DNA of 64,000 bases from Gnetum montanum (Eukaryota; Streptophyta; Gnetopsida; Gnetales; Gnetaceae), in assembly GCA_015680685.1 (NCBI GenBank), contig MNCI01008572.1, positions 596,775 to 660,774 of the forward strand, in the 5' to 3' direction. Within the stretch, counting starts at the first letter, position 1, and each line of letters starts with the position of its first letter. Shown one piece after another: positions 22,777-33,460 of the stretch. The translations under genes and the position numbers were made by a program. The notes under the pieces are model-generated. The model did not search any database and was not told the origin of the DNA. It saw nothing but the letters and a program-made list of their open reading frames with translations.

Positions 22777-23538
22777 TGATGAGCAGCTAAGTACCCCTAC
22801 ACTCAAGCATACGAATACAAGTGTTCACGCACGATCCGATCAAACTCTATGGATAGGCTAGTTGTGGTATCTAGATCGTTACACATTGATCGTAGTTCAT
22901 TGTCTTCCCACTTGGACTAGTATTTGCTTTGTCACGTATGGTTTAGTCTAGAGTGAGGCATATGATGTGATCCTAAACTAATGCTACTCCTAGAGACAAT
23001 GGAAAATAATCTTGGTTAAACTAATGAGTAGTAGGAAATGAGGTCTAAACTAACCTAAGTGTGATGAGCATCTGTTCCTTAATCGTCCGTACACATCTTG
23101 GATCTCGTTCATGACTACTACTGGGATTATCAAGCATAGATCCTAGGTACGTTACTGGGTTACCAAGTAGTCACACTTAAATGCTCGTGATTAAGTCGTA
23201 CTCATTCCACATTTAACAACAGGAATAGTAAATGACGATAAAGAAATATTAACTAAGAGAACAATAAATAACAATAATAATTAATAATAATAATTAAGCA
23301 ATTAAAACTAAGTTAATGCTGCAATGATGAAGTAATCTCGATCTTTATTTCTAATCATGTGTGCATCCAAGTACATCACACTCGAATAAAGGTGTCATAC
23401 AATTACAAGCATCACACTGCAAGCATGCACTTGGGAAAATAATCTAACTCCTACAAAAACAAAATGCAAGAGCTTCACTACAACTAACTCGAAACTGCCA
23501 AATGAGGTGGAAGGCCCTCTTATTTATAGGCCAGGATA
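22777..23538 (-). repeat. 5' LTR of Ath-1 (outer end truncated)
   Basis: About 95 percent like the 3' LTR across its length by eye, including TGATGAGCAGC, the CATATGATGTGATCC block and the TATTTATAGG promoter box. Similarity stops at about 23538, so roughly the first 100 bp of U3, including the GTCGACG motifs, are missing. Confidence 0.9.
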
Positions 23539-25400
23539 GAAGAATCCATTTGAAAAAATAATAGAGAAAATGTTGCAAAAATTTTTAAAGAAACTACATT
23601 GATGATGCATGAAGTCCAATATCTAGATCTAGAAAGAAGAAACCTACTATAGATATCATAAGCAATAAGGCCACAATATTGAAGACCATTAAATTTTAAT
23701 TAGTATAGCAAAAACTTTGATTAAAAAGGAATAAAATATTAATACTCCTTTGTTAGCTCCTAACAAAACATTAAAACTATTAAAAATCATTTTTCAAAGA
23801 TAAAGAATCAAATAACAACAAAGATGAAAGAAGAAGATGATGACCCTATCTTTACCATATTCATGATAGAAAGTATCTACCCATTCCAAGACATAAAAGG
23901 GTAAAGAAAAAGAAATTAATATAAGTAAACAAGAGAAACAAAGAGTTACATTGATTGCAAATGTATTAAAGATTGCTAAAAAACAAATCTTGAATCATTT
24001 AAAGCAATCATCTTTTAAATTAAGTCTTTATGACTTTTTGGTTGCCTCACCTCAGCATATGAACTTATTCAAGAAAATTTTAAAGCAAGTATGGATTGTA
24101 AACTATCTTAAATTTCAAATGAAACTAATTGCTAAACCCTCATTTTATTTCTTTCAATAGAATGAGCTTTGTGATCTTGTATCTACCTCAACATGTCCCC
24201 AATGTTGATAAATGATCTCAACAACCACTTTGCCACTTGTTAGAAATGAAAATAACATGTAGCCACTCATCACCTTGCAAATTAATGAGGATTCTACTCA
24301 AGGATTTCTGCCTAAGTGGTTATACATTGTATGGTATAATACATCATCAGTTTGATCTCGTAGGCATCATGCATGTTAATTAAGAAATAAAATCAATATG
24401 AAAGGAAGTTGATATCATTAAAGATGAAGAAAAAAGAAATAAAGATAAGTTGCAGAGCATGCAATTCTAGGAGTCGAATGACATAGAATATTTTTATATT
24501 GAGTCAAGTAATAAATTGAAGGTCATTAAAATGCAAAGCCATTTAAAAAAATTAGAGAGAGAGAAATTAAAGAAGATCTTAAAAGAACATGAGGAACATA
24601 AAGATGCTTTAGTTTCACATTATAAAGACATGTTTGATCTAAGCAAAGAGATTGTGATGTATAATATTGTCATAAGACAGGGATGTCAAGCCAATGAAGT
24701 AGAAATTAATAAAGTTAAGGCCTAAACATGTATCAACAGTCAAAGAAGATTTCAATAGATTACTAACAATAAGTTTCATAAGGTTGGTTGATTATTCTAA
24801 GTAGGTCATAAACATGATAATAGTAAAGCAAAAAAATGATAATATCTACATATGCATTAATTTTAAGGATTTAAAGAAACTTACATCAAAAGATGATTAT
24901 CCTTTACCCAGTATTAATGCTCTTGTGGATAAGATTATTGGGTTTAGCACTTTATCCTTCATGGATGGTTGTTTAGGTTATGAATAAATTTTTATTAATC
25001 TAAAAGACCAAAAAAAGACAACCTTCATAACTCCATGGGGTTTATTTTGTTATGCTATAATGTCTTTTAATCTTAAAAATGTAGATATTACTTACTAATG
25101 GGAATGAGCTATGATATTGATCCCTTTGTCCATAAAAATATAAAGAATTATGTGGATGACATAGTGGTAAAGTCCAAGTATTCTTCTTAACTTGCATAAG
25201 ACTTAAAGGCCATGTTTTAATTTTATAAATGATACAATGTAAAATTAAATCCTAAGTATGCCTTTGTAGTACCATTAGACAAGTTCTTGGGATACTTAGT
25301 GTCTAAAAGATGAATAGAAGTAGATAGAGATACAATTAAATTCATCATCAACATGTCTTTACCATCAAATGTAAAAGAAAGAGAATAAATTCATTTGTCT
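23539..25400 (+). pseudogene. Tat-3 gag end, PR region and RT remnant, right of Ath-1
   Basis: The plus strand at 23950-24160 includes LSLYDFLVASPQHMNLFKKI, the counterpart of LSLYDLLMTSQTHCEAMVHM just before the protease of Tat-5. At 24570-24680, KDALVSHYKDMFDLSKEIV matches the block that opens the RT ORF of Tat elements (VFAWSYEDMPGL type). The RT core (about 24840-25160) reads ICINFKDLKKLTSKDDYPLP, LVDKIIGFSTLSFMDGCLGY and TFITPWGLFCYAIMSF, with a frame-shifted YVDD at about 25150. The protease core itself is not recognisable. Only about 500 bp separate the pre-protease and pre-RT blocks, so this relative carries no antisense gene there. Many stops. Confidence 0.72.
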
Positions 25401-26449
25401 TAGTTGCATCAACATCACTAGAATAAGACATCTCAAATTTTTTCTTATCTAGTAAATCTACATCCCTGGAATTACTAGAAATTTCCACATCAATAGAAAT
25501 AATTTTGACATTAATTAAAGAAATTGGAGGCAATTTAGAATTCCCCATAAGTGAATTCTAGAGAGATTAAATCTACTAGAGAAAAACTGAAGAAAGAAAA
25601 ATTAGTCTACTTGAAAAAAATCTAGGATGAGCATTGAGACTCAAAGTGATTAGATATTTCAAAGCCTTCTTAGAAAATGAGGTAATCACTTAAGCCATAT
25701 TTCATTGGCTTATAGACAATACAAAATTTTTATGAAACTTAATTATAACATAATGGTCTATCAGATTAGCATACCCTTAGCATCGAACCTATGACTTACA
25801 AGCCATAAGTTATATTCTTTAACCAACTAAGTAATGCCTCACTAACTTCAAAACTAAATCATCAATAATATGTATCCTTAAATTGGACGGTTTTTAGCAA
25901 ATCTTATGTTTTTCAATGAATTTGATGTTTCTCTAGCAAATCTAATTTTTTAGTGAATTTGATATTTGTCTAGAAAATTTGATATTTTTTAGAAAATCTA
26001 ATTTTTCTCTAGTAGATTTGATTTCTCTAGAATTCTCCTATGGTGGATTTTATAATATTTCCATCTTCATTGTCCAATGTTGAAATTTTTTCTTCTTTTA
26101 TCACTGTAGAAATACAAGCTGGTAAGGAAAAAAAGTGTAACACCTTCTTCTAATGATGTTGATGTAATGAGGACACCCAATTTTATTCCTCATAATGATG
26201 CATATGAGTCATTGGTTGCTGATCTTTCATTACAATATGTGTTCATTTAAATTTTCGATTACCTACATCATAATCAAAGTTTCATTTTGAAGTTAAATGA
26301 TGTGATGAAAAAACATAATACCTAACTCCTTCATGCCAAGTATATTTCTCATTTTTTTCTATTTGTTAGGACTAGGTCCTTTCTCCCTCCTAATAATTAA
26401 TTTTCTTCAGTTATTTTTTAGTGTATCAATTGTAAGGTTATTTACTTGA
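25401..26449. other. Unassigned region; small tandem repeat and a coding-like trace
   Basis: A block at about 25900-26040 repeats AAATTTGATATTT/TTCTCTAG units of about 25 bp. At about 26150-26410 the plus strand reads VDVMRTPNFIPHNDAYESLV and LHHNQSFILKLNDVMKKH with two stops. It looks like former coding sequence, but I cannot place it. It could be the end of the Tat-3 pol or an unrelated fragment. Confidence 0.35.
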
Positions 26450-27298
26450 TGATGAGTCATGATATCGTGGCTGCGATATTGCATCTGCAATATCGGGTCC
26501 ATGATATCGAAGCTCGCCAAGCGATATCGGACACCCAATATCGAAACCTATCTCATTGCCTATAAATAAGAGACCGGGTCACTTGGTTTTGGAAGTAGTT
26601 TTCTTAGTCCCTTACTTCAACTCTTGCAATTTTCCCTTTCCAAAGTTAGAATTATTTATGAGTGCCTGCAGTAGGAGTCATAAAGTGAATGGATCTTTAT
26701 TCAAGCATTACGTACCTGAGCGCACCTTGTGTCCAGAAATAAAGACAAACTTTGTGATAAACCTTGCAACATTTAGAATAGCTTATTTATTGCATTTAAT
26801 GTTATTTACAATTATTTAAAGCTTTCATTAGTTAATTGGTTGTTTGTATTGATTTGTTAATTTTCAACAAGGAAGCACACTTAGCATGACCACTTGAAGC
26901 ATATGTGGAACACTTGGTAACCCAGTAACGACCAGCATTTGGTAATCCCAGTAGTGTTACACTGGTTCAGGATGTGTGCAGGGAGTGGGAATCAATGCTA
27001 GTGTTAGGACTGGTTAGAGAATAGTTAATTAGTTAAATCAAATTAGTTATTAAATTATTTCAATTCTCCCCTTTAAGCACCAGGAACATAAAACATAAAA
27101 AAAGCATAAAAATCATATACCTCAAGTTTACTTAACCATACAATCGTGCCTTACAAGTAAGCTTGGGAAGATAACAATTGCATAACCCATCCTTATTCTG
27201 TGAAGGTGCATAGGCACTTAGTTCTTGTAGTTCAACCAAATCACGCATGAATGCTCGTATTTGTATGGTTGAGTGTAGGGGTACCTCGTCGTTCATCA
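26450..27298 (+). repeat. 5' LTR of Ath-2
   Basis: About 849 bp, matching the 851 bp of Ath-1. It ends TGGTTGAGTGTAGGGGTACC then TTCATCA before the primer-binding site, as in the other family members. The start (TGATGAGTCATG, or 3 bp earlier) is followed by repeated GATATCG palindromes, then a TATA box CTATAAATAAGAG near 26561. Confidence 0.85.
26458..26550 (+). repeat. GATATCG palindrome cluster in the Ath-2 U3 region
   Basis: Six to seven copies in about 90 bp: TGATATCGTG, GCGATATTGC, GCAATATCGGG, ATGATATCGAAG, AGCGATATCGGAC, CCAATATCGAAA. They end just upstream of the TATA box. Ath-1 has GTCGACG motifs at the same place. Confidence 0.88.
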
Positions 27299-27320
27299 TT
27301 CGTGCCATTGCTAAGGACTT
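27299..27320 (+). promoter_or_regulatory. Primer-binding site of Ath-2
   Basis: TTCGTGCCATTGCTAAGGAC directly after the LTR end. It aligns with the Athila-type TTGGCGCCGTTGCCGGGGA site with several transitions and one transversion. Confidence 0.7.
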
Positions 27321-27429
27321 TGTTGTTTATGCGCTAATTAGAACTTAGGAATCTTCCCATCATTGGAACAAACCCTTAGGGTTAGTTACCAAAAAAAAAA
27401 GATAAGTATTGCATACTGAATAATCAATC

Positions 27430-29935
27430 ATGTCTCTTTCTTCTTATGAGAGTGCTTCACCGCCTAGGTCTAACACAATGCATAATCGGAGGCATAGTAC
27501 ACATGTTGATCCGCTAGTGCCCCAACAGTTTTGTCTGGTATACACTCATCCTGATGAGTACATACCAAACTTTATCTTTATCCTCCACTAGGATGAAAAA
27601 CTGCATTGGCATGATTTAGAAGGTAACATAGTGTTACCTCCCGATCCCTCGGTCCCAAGCATGCTTCTTCATGATTTCACATGAATTGGTATGCAACACT
27701 TACAGGCAGAGTACATTGTGCATGAACACAACTCGAGAAAGTATTGACCCACGAAGGCACAACGTCAAAGGGACCTACAACAGGAGAGACATTACAAAGC
27801 CATGAAGTGGAAGTGGTCTCAAGATGTCCCATATGTCCTAAGTGAAAATGAGGGTGGTGAACCTGCCTTGGGAGGTTTTCCACAAAATGATGTTCCTCCC
27901 ATTGACTTTGGTTAAGGGATTATGTATCAGAATCTTCACTCAACTATCCATAACTCGAATTCTAGTACCGATAGACATAAAGGATCTGGCAAAGGAACAC
28001 GAATGTATGACAAAGATGGACATTTTGATCGTAACCACAACTGAGGTCGCGACCACAAAAGAGAAGGTAGCAAGCACCATCATGGTGCCAGTCCTCCTTC
28101 CACTTCACCTTCATCATATCCTTCCTCCTCTCCTTCAAGATCAGAACATAGTTGTAAAGGAAAAGACCTCGAGGATAATGGTAGGTGAAATAGGTATAAT
28201 AGACAAAATAGTTGAGAAAGGGGATGAGGGTACTTTGGAGAAACACATCACAAAAGGAGAGAAAGTAGGTAAAAGCATAGGCATCATAGACACCATAGAC
28301 AACACGATTACAATGAACCCCTACTCACTATCCGAAGTATGCTAAATATAACTGATGTCATCAGAATCCCAACAATGTACCAAAAAGATAATAGGATCAA
28401 GAGATTAGACATGAATAACATCCCACAATTTGAAGGGGGATACAATGTTGATCCTTAAAACCATCTACAAGCATTTCACAATGCATGTGCCCTGCAAAAC
28501 ATAGAAAATAAGTGGCAAAAACTCAATTTTTTTCTATGGACATTGATCAAGGAAGTGGAAAGCTAGTACCAGTCTGTAGAACCAGAATCCATTCATCGAT
28601 GGAGTACGATGTTGGAACTATTCAATGATAAGTATCAATTGTACTCCCAAGTGTCTAACCTATGTAAGCAAATCCAAGGATGGAAATAAGGAGGAAATGA
28701 ACCCTTGCATGTTGCCATGGGCTGATATTATGCATTATTACATCATTGCCCTAGCCGTGGATACTCACAAAGGGAACAACTACACCATCTCGTAGATGGG
28801 CTTAGGCACAAAACGCAAAGAACCCTTGGGACTTATGCCCAAGGAAGACTATCCAAGCTTAGAGCCCATCAAGTATAAAGATTGTTGGAGCAAGTTGCCA
28901 AGGAGGAAGGTGAGTTAAGGAAGAGAGAAAATGTTGAGGAATATAATATAGATCCTTCCCTCTTAACAAAGGAAGTTAGATTTTGTGAGGATGAAGAAGA
29001 GTCACCACTTGAAGAGATGGTGAATAGGAAAACTTTTTCCATTCAAAAATCTACATCAGAAGTATCGACAAAGGTAGATCAAAGTGGAACTCCCTAGATG
29101 ATAAATTTTAAACCGTTCTAAAAATAGTAGAGGAGTCTAGAGAACAAAGTAGTGACTAAGAAAGGAGAAAAAAAATAAAACCAATATGCACATAATAAGG
29201 ATAAGGGCAAAGTTTCCATCATTAAAGAGGTTATGGATTCAGACACAGACAATGATGACAGATGTGAAATATGCCAATATGACCATCCTAAAGGATGTTA
29301 CCTAGTAGTGTCACATCTACAAGAGTATAGAGTGTATGCACTAAACCCATGATTAAACAAATGGCAGACACCCCGAAGGTTACCTTATCATCAAGGTAAC
29401 TTGAGGTAGTTCCACCAATCCTTGACATATTATCCAAGTGGAACTCTACCACAACTGAATGAATAGTATCAATAGTGGCAACACCCACAATCATGGGGAA
29501 TGCCACCACCACGTCAATAGTACCCTTACCGTTAACCTAACCCGTATGAATACTACATGCAGTAGTTGATCTTTCCACATGACTCCACTAGTCACGTCAC
29601 TCCTCAACCTCACTACCAAACCCATGAGTACTATAGAACTCCTTCTCCTAGGGGAGATGTTCCACAAACACACTATCCTTCTCGTTTAACTGCACCTCTT
29701 CCATCCTTAGCTCCATTACCACCTGCTCTAGCTATGCATGGTGGGCTCCCTGCCTAGCCACAACAACATAATGCTACAAAGGTTGTTAACCCTCAACCTA
29801 CTATTGGCTCATATAGCCACATAAAGAAGAGACCTTTCTTTAGAACCAACAGTCCAACTAAGTCTTTACAAACACAAGCGGCTAACTATCCAATTACCTC
29901 GCCATCATTTGAATCTTTGGAGCTTTCTTCAAACT
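27430..29935 (+). pseudogene. Decayed Athila-like gag of Ath-2
   Basis: A Met at 27430 opens a frame reading MSLSSYESASPPRSNTMHN. It is interrupted by stops but readable across 2.5 kb. Landmarks: NIPQFEGGYNVDP (about 28419), the capsid region LNFFLWTLIKEVE, and YYALLHHCPSRGYSQRE with VDGLRHKTQRTLGTYAQGRL (28725-28860). A zinc knuckle CEICQYDHPKGC follows at about 29260 (Cys-x2-Cys-x3-His-x3-Cys), then a Pro/His/Tyr-rich tail. The same blocks in the same order define gag of Ath-1. The Met start is chosen because it is the first in frame after the leader. Confidence 0.8.
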
Positions 29936-30465
29936 GAATATCACACCCAATGCACACGATCATGTTGGCTTATGTCGTTACCAATTGGATTAAAGCTAGC
30001 TGTCTTCCTAGGAAATTCTCTAATCATAGAAGTCCTCTTATTTATTTACAGATTGCAGGAAATGAGCCTTGCAAAGCTCTTTTGGATTCAAATTCTAGTG
30101 TTAACTTAATCTCTCAAGAAATGTACAAAGCTTAGAACCTGCCTCCACTAAAAAAGAGCAACATTCGTTTAGAGTTGGCCGACTAGTCCATCACTCTCCC
30201 ATTAGGACTAGTGGAAGACATTGTCACCACTGTTTGTGGGTGGTCGTATCTAATCAATTTCCTAGTGATTCAAGTCAACAACTATAAGGGGGATTTTCCA
30301 ATCATTATGGGAAGAGCGAGGCTGAGTATAATTGATGCATGCCTAGGAATACGTTATCTTTCCCTAGAAATATCAAAGGAAAATACTTTTGGAAAGATCG
30401 AGAAGAAGAAAGTTCGATGCATCGCATACAGTGACACAGGGTGTAATTACATGCAAAAGTCCTAG
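29936..30465 (+). pseudogene. Aspartic protease region of Ath-2
   Basis: PCKALLDSNSSVNLISQEMY at about 30067-30126 is the catalytic loop of the retroviral-type protease. The usual Asp-Ser/Thr-Gly reads Asp-Ser-Asn here, so the active-site Gly is lost. Downstream, FPIIMGRARLSIIDA corresponds to the flap-distal LGRxWL block. The enzyme would cut the polyprotein; this copy cannot. Confidence 0.72.
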
Positions 30466-30979
30466 TTTGTACAATGTTTAACATTGCCTACATGCAACCA
30501 GTGTGCACAAATAACTAACATACAAAGATGCCTATATGTAGTAGCCACAAGATAGGAAGGCACCCAGTGGCTGACAGCTGACCAAAAGAGCAATTCAACT
30601 ATATGCATGGAACCAACTAAGAGCTTGACTTGTGCCTATATCGATAGCATAGATACATTAGAGTAAGTCCATCACCAACTTCTAAGTCCTGACATCAAAA
30701 ATACCAACTGGGAAAAATTGGAAATCCCTAATAAGTTTAAGTAAGAGCCCCTTGAGTTAAAATCGTTGCCCACTAGAATGGAGTACACATTTCTCAAGAA
30801 CGAAAAATTGGTAATCATTAACACTAAGCTTGCTCCCCAACATAAAGAAAGACTGCTAAAAATCGTAAAAAAAATGGTCAAAAGCCTTTGCTTGGTCATA
30901 GTCCAAATTAGCCAGAATAGATCCTAGGATATGCCAATATAGAATTTACACTGACCCTTCCATGAAATCTTAACAACAA

Positions 30980-31650
30980 CCACAAAAGCGATTGAACCCA
31001 AAGCTTAAGCAAGTGGTTAAAGAAGAAATTGAACTTCTAAAAGCTAGGTTCATCTATCCCATTGCTACCAGTGAATGGGTTAGCCCATTAGTCATTGTGC
31101 CTAAAAGGGAAGATAAATGGAGGGTGTGTATAGATTTTAGGCTACTAAACATGACAACATTCAAAGACCACTTTCCATTGCCATTCATTGACCAATTCCT
31201 AGATACCATTGTAAGTCATTCTACTATAGTTTTCTGGATGGTTATAGTGGATACAATCAAATTCAAATAGCACCAAAAAACCAAGCCAAGACCACATTCA
31301 CAATTCCTTGGGGAAAATTTTCATATACGTAGATACCATTTGGCTTATGTAATTCCCTAGCAACATTTCAACATTTGGTTCTAATCATATTTTAATAGAA
31401 AATAGGAAATGGTGTGGAGGTCTTTATGGATGACTTCTCCACCTACAGAATGGACTTCGAACAATCATTGGACTGATTAGAGCAAGTATGAAAATGATGT
31501 GTTGAAACCAACTTAAGGCTCAATTGGCAAAAAAGCCATTTAATGGTCCAAGAAGGGATTGTATTAGGGCACAAGATTTCACAAACAGGGATAGAGGTAG
31601 GTCCTAAAAAGATTAAGGTCATCCAAGGAATCACTCAGGAACTTGAAACT
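30980..31650 (+). pseudogene. Reverse transcriptase of Ath-2
   Basis: The open part (30992-31270) contains VKEEIELLKARFIYPIATSE, WVSPLVIVPKRE, WRVCIDFRLLN and DHFPLPFIDQFLDTI, an Athila-type RT palm. After a stop at 31268 the frame continues with TTFTIPWGKF and a FMDDF catalytic motif at about 31425, then LGHKIS-type thumb sequence. It lacks the short insertion often seen before WRVCIDYR in angiosperm Athila elements. Confidence 0.8.
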
Positions 31651-32240
31651 GTAAAAGACATCTGATCATTCCTTGGACATATTGGCTATTATAAATGCTT
31701 CATTGAGAACTTTTCAAGCATCACAAAACCATCGGTAGAATTAACAAAGAAGGGTGTACCCTTTGAATGGACTAAGGGATGTGAGCTAGCCTTCCAAACC
31801 TTGAAGCAAGGGCTTGTAGAAACACTAATTCTACAAGCTCCTGACTAGTCCAAACCGTTCCATATAATGACTGACACATCTAATTTTGTTTTAGGAGCTA
31901 TACTTACATAGTTAGATGACCAAAAATGTCCCTACTACATTCACTGTGCAAGTCGAAGTATTACTAGTGCACAACTCAACTGCACCACAACAGAAAAAGA
32001 GTTAATGATTGTGGTGTTTACACTAGAAAAATTTAGGCACTATGTATTGGGCTATAAGATATTTATACATACGGATCGTCGTGTAATTTAGTTTCTAATG
32101 AATAAACCAATGGTGAGACCTCACATCATACAATGGCTCGTGATCTTACAAGAGTTCGATCTTATGATGATCGATCGTAAAGGCATCAAGAATGTTGTTG
32201 CTGATCATTTCTCTTAGTTACGATGGGACAGAAAAGAGGA
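31651..32240 (+). pseudogene. RNase H region of Ath-2
   Basis: Connection-domain sequence (KKGVPFEWTKGCELAFQTLK) leads to RNase H: FHIMTDTSNFVLGAILTQ (catalytic Asp), CTTTEKELMIVVFTLEKFRH (Glu) and IFIHTDRR (Asp). It ends near VVADHFS. Stops at several sites. Confidence 0.78.
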
Positions 32241-32479
32241 CAAATATCCAATTTCTGACCATTTCCTTGATGAACTCCTCTTTGTAGGTATGATAAACAA
32301 TCACTTACCCACCAATAAAAATTGGTATAATAGCCTTCTCACTTATCTACTTACACAAGAAACACCACAAGGATTAGACATTAAAAAGAAACAACAGTTT
32401 CTTCACCAAGCCAAATATTTCATGGAAATCAATGGACACCTTTATAAGGTATGCTCTGATCTCTTGGTCTGATGGTGTG

Positions 32480-33460
32480 TTTCCAATGTGGATCAACTAC
32501 AAGTTATCCAAGATGTTCATGAGGGCTCTTGTAGGGGTCATTACACTATGAGACGAATAGCCATTAAAATCTTTCTTGCAGGATATTATTGGCCTACATT
32601 ATTCTAGGATGCTCATCATTTCGTCCAATCTTGTGAGCATTGCCAATGCGATGGAGGAATGACTACTAGAATGGAGGGTTCACAATAATGGATTCAACCC
32701 TTAGAACCCTTCAACATATGGGGTATTGATTTTATGGGGCCTATCACACCAATGTCCAATGGAAAAGCCTACATTCTTGTTGTTGTTGACTATTTTACAA
32801 AGTGGGTAGAAGCAGCCACTGTTACGGATTGTACATCATCTACTACTGCACAATTTGTTCAACAACAATTTGTAAATAGGTTTGGTGTGCCTCATGCACT
32901 TATTTCTAACAATGATACACATTTTACAAGTGCAAATTTTCAAAAATTGATGCAACACTTAGGAGTTGAGCATAAGCTCACTATACCATATCATCCTCAA
33001 GCAAATGGTCAAGCTGAAGTCACCAATAGGGAGATCACAAAAATATTGACACAAACCATTAGCAAATATAGGTGAGACTGGAGCACCAAACTAAATGATG
33101 CTCTTTGGGCATACCACTCTACATGGAAACTCCCTATAGGCTACTCTCCCTATGAGTTAGTGTATGGTAAACTTCCCATACTTACTATCTAAGCTAAGCT
33201 CTGTACACTATCTACAGCATGTGACCTCAACCTTGATCTTAATTTAGCATAGAAAGAACAGTTAATGAATATTAACTTGCTAGATGAAAATAAATTAGTC
33301 ACCTTGTCATCCAATGAACTGCACAAGGCCTTTAATAAACAACATCATGACCTAAGGATTAGGAAAGTCAAATACCAACCGGGAGATAAGGTTCTTTACT
33401 GGAATCCCACACATGTTCCACAATGAACTAAATTTCAAACACTATGGAAAGGACCTTATA
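32480..33460 (+). pseudogene. Integrase of Ath-2
   Basis: The zinc-binding His-His-Cys-Cys module (DVHEGSCRGHYT, then CEHCQCDGG) is at 32512-32655. The core follows: [12 protein letters not shown] (first Asp), LISNNDTHF where the second catalytic Asp of the usual SDNGTHF has become Asn, and [14 protein letters not shown] (Glu). The 113-codon open piece 32734-33075 spans this core. The C-terminal part reads IRKVKYQPGDKVLYWNP. Strand transfer would be lost by the Asp-to-Asn change alone. Confidence 0.85.

Larger units (their letters stand above)
17394..23538 (-). mobile_element. Ath-1: non-autonomous, gag-only Athila-like LTR retrotransposon
   Basis: Two near-identical LTRs (17394-18244 and 22777-23538) flank a 4.5-kb interior that reads on the minus strand: primer-binding site, an assembly gap, gag, then about 1.9 kb without protease, RT, RNase H or integrase. 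Gag matches that of Ath-2, so the element is a relative that has lost pol and would depend on enzymes from an autonomous partner. The right LTR lacks its outer ~100 bp, probably through a deletion at the junction, so no target duplication can be shown. Differences between the LTRs are mostly CpG-type transitions, suggesting a younger insertion than its neighbours. Confidence 0.85.
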
